64,000 nucleotides of DNA. It comes from CBDAPX01 sp965198725. Its GTDB lineage: Bacteria > Pseudomonadota > Alphaproteobacteria > Rhodobacterales > Rhodobacteraceae. This document shows, in pieces, positions 1 through 8,751 of the stretch (the first letter of the stretch is position 1; each line of letters opens with the position of its first letter). The stretch is from positions 558,001 through 622,000 of the forward strand of contig CBDAPX010000002.1 of NCBI GenBank assembly GCA_965198725.1. Reading direction: 5' to 3'. The notes beneath the pieces are model-generated. The model did not search any database and was not told the DNA's origin. It worked only from the letters and a program-made list of their open reading frames with translations. The position numbers were made by a program, and so were the translations under genes.

Positions 1-1125
1 AAAGGCGAAGGCGCCTGGCTGACCGAGGCGGATGGCCGACGCTTTCTGGATCTGGGATCCGGCATCGCCGTGAACGCGCTGGGCCACGCTCATCCTGCTT
101 TGGTGGCGGCCCTGACGGATCAGGCCAATGCACTTTGGCATGTGTCAAATCTCTATCAGATCCCGCAGCAACAGGATCTTGCCGACAAACTGGTGGCAAG
201 CACCTTTGCCGATACGGTGTTCTTTACCAATTCAGGCACCGAAGCCTGCGAACTGGCCGTGAAAATGGCCCGCAAATACTGGTTCGAAAGGGGGCATCCC
301 GAAAAGGTAGAGATCATCACCTTCGAAGGGTCGTTTCACGGTCGGTCCTCGGCGGGCATCGCCGCGGCCGGATCCGAAAAGATGACCCATGGCTTTGGCC
401 CGCTTTTACCCGGGTTCGTCCATCTGCCGTGGTTTGACCATGATGCGATCGAGGCCGCGATTTCAGAGGCCACCGCCGCCATTCTGATCGAACCCGTACA
501 GGGAGAGTGCGGCATCCGCCCGGTGCCGGATCAATGCCTCAAAGGTCTGCGCGATCTGTGCGATCAGCATGACATTCTGTTGATCCTTGACGAAGTCCAA
601 TGTGGCATGGGGCGGACCGGCAAACTCTTTGCCCATGAATGGGCCGGTATCGAACCTGACATCATGATGGTGGCAAAGGGCATCGGCGGTGGTTTCCCAC
701 TGGGCGCGGTTCTGGCCACGCAGGATGCAGCATCCGGGATGACCGCAGGAACGCACGGGTCGACCTATGGCGGCAACCCGCTCGGCTGTGCCGTTGGCTC
801 CGCCGTAATGGACCATGTCGCCAATCCCGACTTCCTGGCGGAAGTGAACCGCAAATCCGCCCTGCTGCGCCAAAAGCTGGAAAGTCTGGTGGCCCTCCAT
901 CCAGAGGTGTTCGAAGAGGTGCGCGGTGCAGGCCTCATGCTGGGCCTGAAATGCAAGATTGCCAACATCGACGTGGTCAATGCGGGCTACGCCCATCAGG
1001 TCATTACGGTTCCAGCCGCTGACAATGTCGTCCGCCTGTTACCCCCTTTGACGCTCACGGATCAGGATATCTCCGAAGCCCTGACCCGCCTTGACCTCGC
1101 AGCTGGCAGCCTTGTGGCCGCCTGA
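1..1125 (+). CDS. argD: Acetylornithine aminotransferase, 5' end cut by window edge
   Basis: This class-III PLP aminotransferase converts N-acetylglutamate semialdehyde to N-acetylornithine in arginine synthesis in the cytoplasm. The frame is open from base 1 (reads KGEGAWLTEADGRR), so about 20-25 N-terminal codons lie outside the window; the ATG at 70 is internal. 374 codons remain, close to the full family length of about 390. The SGTEACELAVKMARK segment, the EPVQGE motif, DEVQCGMGRTG, and the PLP-binding lysine in VAKGIGGG (codon 676-678) are all present. argF follows 74 bp downstream on the same strand, the usual alphaproteobacterial argD-argF pairing, which favours ArgD over other omega-aminotransferases. 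Confidence 0.95.
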   Translation, partial: KGEGAWLTEADGRRFLDLGSGIAVNALGHAHPALVAALTDQANALWHVSNLYQIPQQQDLADKLVASTFADTVFFTNSGTEACELAVKMARKYWFERGHPEKVEIITFEGSFHGRSSAGIAAAGSEKMTHGFGPLLPGFVHLPWFDHDAIEAAISEATAAILIEPVQGECGIRPVPDQCLKGLRDLCDQHDILLILDEVQCGMGRTGKLFAHEWAGIEPDIMMVAKGIGGGFPLGAVLATQDAASGMTAGTHGSTYGGNPLGCAVGSAVMDHVANPDFLAEVNRKSALLRQKLESLVALHPEVFEEVRGAGLMLGLKCKIANIDVVNAGYAHQVITVPAADNVVRLLPPLTLTDQDISEALTRLDLAAGSLVAA

Positions 1126-1180
1126 TCTTCTTCTCTTGAGAAATACTCCGGGGTCCGGGGCAGCGCCCCGGTCCGGACCA
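1126..1180. repeat. Dispersed intergenic motif copy A plus GC hairpin
   Basis: Directly after the argD stop lies CTTCTTCTCTTGAGAAATAC (from 1127), followed by a GC-rich inverted repeat (GTCCGGGGC / GCCCCGGTCC, about 1152-1174). The T-rich motif recurs at four other intergenic sites in this window, twice in the opposite orientation. It may be a dispersed repeat or part of an argD/argF attenuation or terminator structure. No poly-T tail follows the hairpin, so termination is not established. Confidence 0.5.
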
Positions 1181-1199
1181 AACCCAAAAAGACGCCGAA

Positions 1200-2126
1200 A
1201 TGAACCATTTTCTCGATATCCACAAAACCGATGCAACGGCCTTGCGGCAAATGATCGACCACGCACGCGCTATGAAAGACGCCCGCGCGGGTCAGCCCAA
1301 GGGGATGCCGGATGCCGAACAGCCACTCGCAGGCCATGTCGTGGCGCTCATCTTCGAAAAGCCTTCGACCCGGACACGGGTCAGCTTTGACGTCGGCGTC
1401 CGCCAGATGGGTGGTCAAACGCTTGTCCTGTCGGGCAGTGAAATGCAACTGGGCCATGGCGAAACCATCGCCGACACAGCACGCGTCATGTCCCGTTTCG
1501 TCGATTTGATCATGATCCGAACCTTCGATGAAAGCGTCTTGCTGGAACTGGCCGAGCATGCCACCGTGCCGGTCATCAACGGTCTGACGGACCGCACGCA
1601 TCCTTGCCAGATTATGGCCGATATCATGACGTTCGAAGAACATCGCGGTCCCATTGCTGGGAAAAAAGTGACTTGGTGCGGCGATGGGAACAACGTGTTT
1701 TCCTCCTTCCTGCACGGCGCGGCGCAATTCGGGTTCGACGTTACCTTTGCCGGTCCGCCAGAGCTGGATCCGGAGGATGAATTTGTCGGTTTGGCCCGCA
1801 AGGCCGGGTGCCGTGTCGAAATTGAGCGCGATCCGGTCAAGGCCGTTGAGGGCGCGGACCTAGTCGTCACCGACACCTGGGTGTCGATGCATGACAGTCA
1901 GTCGACCAAGGAGCGCCGGCACAATCTGTTGCGCGGGTATCAGGTCAATGAAGAGCTGATGACCCACGCCAAACCGGACGCCTTATTCATGCATTGCCTG
2001 CCGGCACATCGCGAGGAAGAGGCGACATCTGCCGTGATGGATGGGCCGCATTCTGTGATCTTTGACGAGGCGGAAAACCGGTTGCATGCGCAAAAGGCGA
2101 TCATGCGCTGGTGCCTTGGGGTGTGA
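1200..2126 (+). CDS. argF: Ornithine carbamoyltransferase
   Basis: OTCase condenses ornithine with carbamoyl phosphate to give citrulline. The 308-residue length is typical for the family. The carbamoyl-phosphate loop STRTR is at residues 56-60, the second carbamoyl-phosphate site HPCQ at 134-137, and the catalytic/ornithine-binding HCLP at 265-268, followed by AHREEE. The ATG at 1200 gives the expected short N-terminus (MNHFLDIHKTDA). It sits 74 bp after argD and is probably co-transcribed. HCLP together with ornithine-type spacing argues against an aspartate carbamoyltransferase. Confidence 0.97.
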   Translation: MNHFLDIHKTDATALRQMIDHARAMKDARAGQPKGMPDAEQPLAGHVVALIFEKPSTRTRVSFDVGVRQMGGQTLVLSGSEMQLGHGETIADTARVMSRFVDLIMIRTFDESVLLELAEHATVPVINGLTDRTHPCQIMADIMTFEEHRGPIAGKKVTWCGDGNNVFSSFLHGAAQFGFDVTFAGPPELDPEDEFVGLARKAGCRVEIERDPVKAVEGADLVVTDTWVSMHDSQSTKERRHNLLRGYQVNEELMTHAKPDALFMHCLPAHREEEATSAVMDGPHSVIFDEAENRLHAQKAIMRWCLGV

Positions 2127-2238
2127 GCGAGCCGTTGCCAGATTGCGCGCCTGCGGCGCATTTTACATGTTTGGCGCGCCCTTTGGGCGCGCGGCCTCCG
2201 GCGGGGGTATTTGACACAAGAAAGAAGCAGGAGACGCG
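2127..2238. repeat. argF-panE spacer: hairpin and dispersed motif copy B (inverted)
   Basis: A perfect 8-bp stem (GCGCGCCC, TTT loop, GGGCGCGC; 2174-2192) sits 47 bp after argF. It is followed at about 2204-2228 by GGTATTTGACACAAGAAAG, an inverted copy of the T-rich motif found after argD. The hairpin could stop argF transcription but lacks a T-run. The motif runs into AAGCAGGAGACGCG, which supplies the ribosome binding site of the next gene. Confidence 0.5.
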
Positions 2239-3223
2239 ATGCGGGTAGGGATCGCTGGAGCCGGCGCGATTGGTTGTTTCGTCGGCGGGCTGTTGCAGGC
2301 TGGGGGGGTACCACGTGACGCTTTTGGGTCGACCACGCGTCATGCACGATATCACGGCGCAGGGGTTGCGGTGCACTGATTTCGGCGGTTTGGATGTGCG
2401 CGTCGCGGCGTCTGATTTGGTGATGTCCTCCGATCCTGCTGTTCTTTCGGACGTAGATGTGGTGCTGGTGACCGTCAAAACCGGGGCCTCGGGGGCAATT
2501 GCCGCAGATGTTACGGCGCATGTACCGGACGCGGTGCCGGTCATCAGCCTGCAAAACGGTTTGGAAGCCATTGGTATTTTGCGCGCAGCTTTGGCTGGAC
2601 GCGATGTGCGAGCCGGTATGGTGCCGTTCAATGTGGTTGCGCCGGGGGCGGGGCATTATCATCGGGCGAGCAGTGGGGATATCGTGATCGGCCTAGGGGC
2701 CGGTGACCTCGCGCAGCAGCTGTCGGTACCCGGTTTGCGCTTTGAAGACAGCGATGACATGGGCGCGGTGCAATGGGGCAAGCTTTTGATGAACCTCAGC
2801 AATGCGCCAAATGCTTTGTCCGGGTTGACGGTTCAGGAGATGCTGCTCGACCGGCGATGGCGGCTTTTGATGGCGGGTCAGATGCAAGAGGCGATCGGTG
2901 TTTTGCGCGCGGCTGGCAAGCAGTTGAAGCCGCCGGTGCCAGTGCCCGTCGGTGTTTTGCCTTTCATCCTGCGCTTGCCGACGCCGGTGTTTCGCCGGGT
3001 GGCGTCGAAGATGCTGACCATTGATCCGACGGCCAAAACCTCGATGGCCTATGATCTCGACACAGGCCGCAAGACGGAGATCGATGTTTTGCAAAGCGAG
3101 ATTGTGCGACAGGCTGTAGCTGTGGGGCGGACTGCGCCAATCAATGCGCGTATCGCCGAATGGGTGCGTGCCGTTGAAAATGGGGGGGATCGACCCGCGT
3201 CTCCGGACGATTTGCGCCCTTAG
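2239..3223 (+). pseudogene. panE: 2-dehydropantoate 2-reductase family (ApbA/PanE), frameshifted at a 7-G run
   Basis: PanE-type enzymes reduce 2-dehydropantoate with NADPH for pantothenate/CoA synthesis. The ATG at 2239 follows AGGAGACGCG and begins MRVGIAGAGAIGCFVGGLL, the Rossmann GxGxxG nucleotide-binding motif. After seven G's (2302-2308) the frame is wrong. Removing one G restores ...QAGGYHVTLLGR and an open frame to TAG 3223, about 327 residues, the normal family length. The second part has the LVTVKT segment, the VISLQNG motif and a C-terminal helical dimer domain (WGKLLMNLSNAPNAL). Other members of this family reduce other ketoacids, so the symbol is tentative. The stop overlaps that of the convergent hrpB in a shared TTAG. 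Homopolymer sequencing error is as likely as a true null. Confidence 0.8.
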
Positions 3224-5656
3224 CGTTTGCGCGGTTTTGCCCTCAGCGTCGGGTCCGCAACGGTGGGGTCTTTGGGCCAGGGATGTTTGGGATATTGCGC
3301 GCGCATGTCTTTGCGCACATCAGCATAAGAGCCGATCCAGAACCCGGGCAGGTCCATTGTGACCTGGATGGGGCGTTGCGCGGGTGAGAGCAACGTCAGC
3401 TTGATGGGCTCGCCCCCCACTGTCGGGTGATCGGTCGTTCCCAGCATTTCTTGAAGGCGAACGGCAATCTCGGGCCCGTGCTCAGTATAATCGATGGCCA
3501 GGGATCGGCCCAGCGGCGTGGTAAAGGCCGGTGGGGCGATGCGATCGAGTGTTTGTTGCTGGTCCCAGCTGAGGGCCGCGCGCAGGGCGGGCAGGGGGTC
3601 GAAGGATTTCCAGCCTTCGGCGGAGTGGACATTGCCGATCATGGGCAGAAGCCAGATTTCCAAGCTGTCCAGCAGACCCGCATCCGTCATGTTCGGCAGA
3701 TCTGCGCCGCGGGCCCGCGCAAGTTCTACGCGTCGGGCGAACCGTGCCGCGGCACCGCCGAGGCGCAGACCAAGTTGTCGTACACCGTCCAGCATGGCGC
3801 GGGCCATGGCGTCGGGCGGCGCGTTTTTCCATGGCTGATCGCTGAGCACCAACGCGCCCAGCCGGTCCTGTTGGCGGGCGATGACGCGGCTGTCACGTCG
3901 GGACCATTCACAAAGCGTCACGGTTTCGATCTGTTCGGCAAAGAACGCGCGCAGCTCTGCCTCGGCAAAGCGGGCGGCCATACGAATGCGCGCCTCGCGT
4001 GGATTTCCGTCGAGATCCAGCGCAACAAGAAAGGTCGTCGCCGGGTTCGAGGTAGGCGCCCTTGCCGCCAGAGAGCAGGAAACGGGGCGCATCACCTTTG
4101 CGCCGCATGCCGATGCGGTCGGGATAGGCCAAGGCGGCCAATGTGGCAGGCGACAGTGACGGGGCATCTGGCGCTTCGCGGCGCAGGCGCGGGATTTCGG
4201 CGCGAATGCGGTCCAAGGTGGCCCCGAGCACTTCATAGGGGCGTTCTCGACGAAAGGTTTTGGTGTCTTTCAGAAGGGCGAGCCGCAGGGCCATATCGCT
4301 GGGCGCGCCGCGCAAGGGGTCTCGATCTGACAAGAGGGCAGCCAATGGTGCTGCGTCCTTGCAGCCCTTTATCATCAGATGCCCCAGTCGGGGATGGAGC
4401 GGCAACCGTGCAAGGGCGGTCCCGTGATCCGTCATGCGCCCCTCTGCATCCAGTGCCCCCAGCAGGCGCAGCAAAGTGCGCGCCTCGGTCAGAGCGGGGC
4501 CGGGCGGTGGCGTCAGGAACGGCAGATCGGCGGCCTCGGCCCCCCATTGCGCAAGCTCCAGCGCCAGACCGGTCAGGTCGGCGGCCTCAATCTCTGCTGG
4601 GGGAAAGGCGGCCAATGCGCCTTGTTCGCCCTTGGTCCAAAGCCGGTAACAGACGCCCTCGGCGACGCGACCTGCGCGGCCGGCGCGCTGTTCGGCCTCG
4701 GCCCGTGTGACGCGTTCGGTGACAAGGCGCGACATGCCCGAGGCCGGGTCAAATCGCGCGCGCCGCGATTGTCCCACGTCCACGACGACCCGAATATCGG
4801 GCAGGGTCAGCGATGTTTCCGCGATCGCCGTCGACAGCACGATTTTCCGACCCTTGGCCTGCGGTGCGACCGCGGCGCGCTGTTGATCAAAAGGCATCGC
4901 CCCGTAAAGGGGGCGAATAACGCATGAGTCGCCCAACCGCCCGTCCAGCAAGCGCTCGACCCGGCGGATTTCGCCTTCGCCGGGCAAGAACACCAATATT
5001 CCGCCGCCCATCGCGCGGGTCTCTTTTTCTGCCTTTTGGATTAGGTCGGCCACCGCCTGATCCCGGCGGGCTTTGGGAGGTAAAGGCGTGGGCAGCCAGC
5101 GCGTTTCGACCGGAAAACTACGGCCTTCCGAACTGATGATTGGTGCGGACATCAGGCGGGCCACAGGGGTGGCATCCAGTGTGGCCGACATCGCGATCAG
5201 GACAAGATCGTCGCGCAGCGCGTCGGCCACTTCGAGGCAGAGCGCAAGCCCAAGATCCGCGTTCAGCGACCTTTCGTGGATTTCGTCAAAGATCACGGCC
5301 CCCACTCCGAGCAAGTCAGGTTCAGATTGCAGCATTCGGGTCAGGATGCCTTCGGTCACAACCTCGATCCGGGTGGCCGGTGACACTTTGCTGGCCCCGC
5401 GCATTCGGTATCCCACTGTCTGTCCGGGTTTTTCGCCAAGTGTTTCGGCCATCCGTTCTGCCGCCGCCCGCGCGGCAAGGCGGCGGGGTTCCAGCATGAC
5501 AATCCGTCCGCCGATCCGGCCACAATCAAGGAGTGCGAGCGGTACGCGCGTGGTCTTTCCCGCGCCCGGTGGGGCCTGCAACACGGCCCGACCCTTTGCC
5601 GAAACGGCGTCAAGCAGCGCAGGCAACGCATCGTCGATGGGCAGGCGAGAATTCAT
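3220..5656 (-). pseudogene. hrpB: ATP-dependent RNA helicase HrpB, split by a frameshift
   Basis: HrpB is a DEAH-box ATPase of about 800 residues. The N-terminal part (start MNSRLPIDDAL at 5656) shows Walker A PPGAGKTTR, DEIHERS, SATLDA and QRAGRAGR. The C-terminal HrpB domain ends YPKHPWPKDP. The two parts are in different frames. At about 4030-4040 the first reads GGKGAYLEPGDD and then nonsense, while the other frame picks up FLVALDLDGNPREARIR. The junction has one base too many, or equivalently a 3n+2-base deletion removing a few residues that usually lie between GAYLxP and the LV strand. No long homopolymer lies at the junction, so a real lesion is a bit more plausible here than in the neighbouring panE. 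An alternative start at 5704 would add 16 poorly conserved residues. Confidence 0.85.
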
Positions 5657-5719
5657 ACCGGTGTTATGCGTGCTTGTGACAACAGCGTCTAGGTCGTGAC
5701 GCAATGCTGGCAGGGTCGC

Positions 5720-6154
5720 CTAGCGATCTTCGATCTCACGAGGGCGACCTTCATCATCCAGCGCCACAAAGACAAAACCAGCATTGGTTACTTTTTGAGA
5801 GACATCTCCAAATCGCGGCCGCGCCCAGACATCCACATGAATGCGCATGGACGTGCGCCCCACGCTGCGCAGCGTGGCATAAAGCGTGACCTCGTCGCCG
5901 ACTTTGACCGGGCGCAGGAACTGCATCGCTTCAACCGCCACGGTTGCGCCGCGCCCTTGCGAGACGCGTCCGGCCATGTTCCCGGCGGCCAAGTCCATCT
6001 GGGACATCAACCACCCGCCAAAGATATCGCCCGCAGGGTTCGTATCCGCTGGCATGGCGATGGTGCGAATGACCAGCACGCCGTCTTCCTGTTGCCGGCC
6101 ATGTTTGCTGCGCAGTTTGGCGCGGTCCAGCGCGTCTTGGTCTGGGTCAGACAT
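5720..6154 (-). CDS. Acyl-CoA thioesterase, hot-dog fold (YciA-like)
   Basis: This is a 144-residue cytosolic hot-dog thioesterase predicted to hydrolyse acyl-CoA. The NPAGDIFGGWLMSQMDLA segment carries the family's catalytic Asp and long helix, and VEAMQFLRPVKVGD forms the following strand pair. The start at MSDPDQDALDRAK (6154) follows AGAGAGGGACC on the minus strand and is preferred to the longer frame beginning at 6232, which has no homology-like N-terminus. hrpB starts 64 bp downstream on the same strand and could be co-transcribed. The substrate cannot be read from the sequence. Confidence 0.85.
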   Translation of the reverse strand: MSDPDQDALDRAKLRSKHGRQQEDGVLVIRTIAMPADTNPAGDIFGGWLMSQMDLAAGNMAGRVSQGRGATVAVEAMQFLRPVKVGDEVTLYATLRSVGRTSMRIHVDVWARPRFGDVSQKVTNAGFVFVALDDEGRPREIEDR

Positions 6155-6290
6155 GTCTTGGTCCCTCTCTGCTTGGCGCAACGTGCGCGTCACGGCGCAG
6201 GTCGATCTCGTTGAACGCCAAATGTCGGCCAATTGTAACCCGTAACGGGCGCAGGCTTGACCCCAAGGGGCGAACCCGTATCCATGCGGT

Positions 6291-7088
6291 GTGACACATT
6301 CTTTGCTGACCCAAGACCATATCGACCGTTTCCAAAAAGACGGAGTTGTCCTGATCCGTGGTCTTTTTGCAGATCACGTCGACACCTTACGCGCCGGGAT
6401 CGACCGCAATATGGCCGAACCGGGCCCTTATGCCGCCGAAAACCTCAAATCGCACGAAGCGGGGCGGTTCTTTGACGATTACTGCAATTGGCAACGGATC
6501 GCGGAGTTTCAGCAGGTGATCCAAGACAGCCCCGCTGCCGAGGTTGCCGCGGACCTGATGCAAAGTGAGACGGTCCAGCTTTTTCATGACCACGTTCTGG
6601 TCAAGGAACCGGGCACGTCCAAACCAACACCCTGGCATTCGGATGGTCCCTATTACTTTGTTGAGGGGCGACAAACGGTCAGTTTCTGGTCACCGCTCGA
6701 TCCTGTGACCGATGCGAGCTTGCGCTGCGTCGCAGGCAGCCACCTGTGGCCAAAACCGGTTCTGCCCACCCGCTGGTTGGCCGAAACCTCGTTTTACCCC
6801 AACGAGGAGGATTACATGTCGGTGCCGGACCCGGATGCCGAAGGCATGCCGATTGTCGAATGGCCGATGGAGCCGGGGGATGCGGTTGCGTTCAATTACA
6901 ACATCTTGCACGGCGCAAGGGGCAATGAAACAACGCAACGGCGTCGGGCCTTTTCCCTGCGCCTTGTGGGCGACGACGCGCGGTATACAGAACGGCCCGG
7001 ATCAACCTCTCCGCCATTTCCGGGGCATGAGATGACACAAGGCCAGAAACTGCGCGAAGACTGGTTTCCGCAGATTTGGCCGCGGTGA
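6291..7088 (+). CDS. Phytanoyl-CoA dioxygenase family protein (PhyH)
   Basis: This non-heme Fe(II)/2-oxoglutarate oxygenase of 265 residues starts at GTG 6291 (MTHSLLTQDHIDRFQKDGVVLIRGLF, the usual PhyH opening). The iron triad is visible as HSD in PWHSDGPYYF and the distal His in NILHGARGN. An Arg-rich strand (RRRAFSLRL) is positioned to hold 2-oxoglutarate. The family spans phytanoyl-CoA, ectoine and many secondary-metabolite hydroxylases, so the substrate is open. It is divergent from the thioesterase gene and 37 bp upstream of a GNAT gene. Confidence 0.88.
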   Translation: MTHSLLTQDHIDRFQKDGVVLIRGLFADHVDTLRAGIDRNMAEPGPYAAENLKSHEAGRFFDDYCNWQRIAEFQQVIQDSPAAEVAADLMQSETVQLFHDHVLVKEPGTSKPTPWHSDGPYYFVEGRQTVSFWSPLDPVTDASLRCVAGSHLWPKPVLPTRWLAETSFYPNEEDYMSVPDPDAEGMPIVEWPMEPGDAVAFNYNILHGARGNETTQRRRAFSLRLVGDDARYTERPGSTSPPFPGHEMTQGQKLREDWFPQIWPR

Positions 7089-7125
7089 TCGGTCTTTCCA
7101 GAAGGCCTGACAAAGAGGACAGCAC

Positions 7126-7653
7126 ATGACAGGCGTGACAATCGAACTTTGCCAGACCTTGCCCGCCAAAGCGGACCTGAACGGGGTCCTGTCGCAATAC
7201 TACGACCTGATCGTGGAACGCATGCGCGGCATGGGCTTTGACATCGACCCTGCAACGCCGGTTAGCGCATTGGCGGAATTCTGGGCGCGGTCAGAGGATT
7301 ACCTGCCACCCAATGGCTGCCTTGTCGTGGCGCGCACGACCACTGGCGAGATCGTCGGTTGCGCGATGATGAAACGGCTCGACGCCGAAACTGGAGAGCT
7401 GAAACGCATGTTCGTGACCAAAGCGGCGCGTGGCACTGGTGCCGGGCGGGCCTTGGTCCTCAAACGCGAAGAAGTGGCGCGGGACATGGGGCTGAAACGG
7501 CTTGTGGCCGACACGCTGAACCCGAATGTCGAAATGCGCAGCCTTTACCCCAAACTCGGGTTCACGGAACTGGAGACCCCGATCGAAACCACAACCTACC
7601 TCGATCAACCCGAACTGCGCCCGCATATGCATTACTTTGTCAAAACCCTGTAG
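7126..7653 (+). CDS. GNAT-family N-acetyltransferase
   Basis: A 175-residue GNAT protein. The acetyl-CoA pyrophosphate loop is RGTGAGRAL (about residues 103-111), preceded by the strand LKRMFVT and followed by the KRLVADTLNPNVEMRSLYPKLGF segment that closes the fold. ATG 7126 follows AAAGAGGACAGCAC. It lies 37 bp after the PhyH gene and may be co-transcribed with it. The acceptor could be a small amine, amino acid or protein N-terminus; nothing local decides this. Confidence 0.85.
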   Translation: MTGVTIELCQTLPAKADLNGVLSQYYDLIVERMRGMGFDIDPATPVSALAEFWARSEDYLPPNGCLVVARTTTGEIVGCAMMKRLDAETGELKRMFVTKAARGTGAGRALVLKREEVARDMGLKRLVADTLNPNVEMRSLYPKLGFTELETPIETTTYLDQPELRPHMHYFVKTL

Positions 7654-8090
7654 GAACGTGTTACACTCCTACACGTACACTCAACAGGTGTTACGGCATG
7701 ACCGTCCGGCCTATCCACGCGCCGTGACTTAACCCGGCAGCAACTGGCCGCCAAATATCAAAACCGCAAGGCTACGGCCCAAGACCGTGCGGTGCGCGAA
7801 CCGGAACGGGTCACACATGGAAAACACACATAGCTGCCGATAACCTACAGTGTTTTCGCCGATAGGATCGGCCCGGTGACATCCATAGACCTACAATGAG
7901 CCGGCGTTTGAAAGAAAGCATCAGACGACCGTTAAGAGCCCATTGCGGACTTTGGAACGGACAGCTGCATTCATTAAGAAAGGTAGAAAGCCCAGTTGGG
8001 CCGCGGTCTGGCGGCTGCGTGTCTCGTAATGTCGAACCGTTACCGACTTTAATCCCGACAAGACAAAAAGCGTGGGCAACTGCAGTGCTA
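7654..8090. other. Gene-poor 437-bp stretch with possible coding remnants
   Basis: No convincing intact gene. From about 7718 to 7831 one frame reads a coding-like peptide (DLTRQQLAAKYQNRKATAQD then RAVREPERV) but has no start codon, and the ATG at 7699 (MTVRPIHAP) stops after nine codons in another frame, so this may be a broken small gene. The rest, around 7890-8090, has overlapping open frames on both strands without ribosome sites or recognisable motifs. It borders the accessory P450/TRAP block. Confidence 0.4.
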
Positions 8091-8579
8091 TTAATCACGA
8101 ATGTTTGCAAGCATGGTGCGCATCACTCGAATAAACACCTCAAGGTTTTCCGGAGCAATTCCGTCGATCAATTCAGCTTCGCAGCCTAACGCTATATCCA
8201 AAATTTGACTGTGCAGGTTGGATCCTTCCAGCGTCAGGCTCCATTGACGCCGTCTTGGATCGTCTTTGCTCGCCTCGTTAAAGACAAGTCCACGTTTGTC
8301 GAGCAGCTTCAACGATCGGCTAACAGCACCTTTGTCTAGGCCGACGACCTTACATATCCGGTTGGCCGTAATTTGAGGTTCGATGTTGAGCATCGCGAGA
8401 ACCCGCCATTCCAGAATGCCCAGATCGAAGTCGCGGCGGTAAATCGCAGAGGTTTTGCGTTGCCATGCACTGCTGACCGCATTCAACAAGAACGGAGCAT
8501 AATTTTGGATATCCAAGATCGTTGTCCCGTCCCGTTCGCGCGTCGGGGGTGAAATCCGATCCGTTTCTTTTTTCCGCAA
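8091..8579 (-). CDS. MarR-family transcriptional regulator
   Basis: This 162-residue winged-helix regulator shows the MarR recognition segment ITANRICKVVGLDKGAVSRSLKLLDKRGLV and the wing DDPRRRQWSLTLEG. The start appears to be TTG 8579 with GGAG nine bases upstream; no in-frame ATG gives a sensible N-terminus. MarR dimers usually repress nearby catabolic genes and release DNA on binding an aromatic ligand. It lies downstream of and in the same orientation as the P450 gene. The four GTTGA-N4-TCAAC palindromes at 10019-10221 are of the size bound by MarR dimers, so it is the likely regulator of both divergent genes (inference). Confidence 0.88.
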   Translation of the reverse strand: MRKKETDRISPPTRERDGTTILDIQNYAPFLLNAVSSAWQRKTSAIYRRDFDLGILEWRVLAMLNIEPQITANRICKVVGLDKGAVSRSLKLLDKRGLVFNEASKDDPRRRQWSLTLEGSNLHSQILDIALGCEAELIDGIAPENLEVFIRVMRTMLANIRD

Positions 8580-8751
8580 TCAACGACTCCGGTGTATACT
8601 GCAATAATACCACGACATAATTTGTCTTGGCGCTGGTGTCACGCGGGGTATAGCTGTGGCTCTCGTTTGAGCATCGTGAAAGACAGGCTTGCACCGAAGA
8701 TTGAAGCCACACGGAAGCTCAGGCGTGATAATCGAATGCCTTCCGGCCCGT

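Noticed and set aside
3427..4710. 427-codon frame opposite hrpB, covering the frameshift site
   Set aside because: Gly/Arg-rich antisense translation without homology; its openness only reflects GC-rich codons.
7811..8189. Overlapping small frames on both strands before the MarR gene
   Set aside because: No start context, no conserved features, and mutually overlapping translations.
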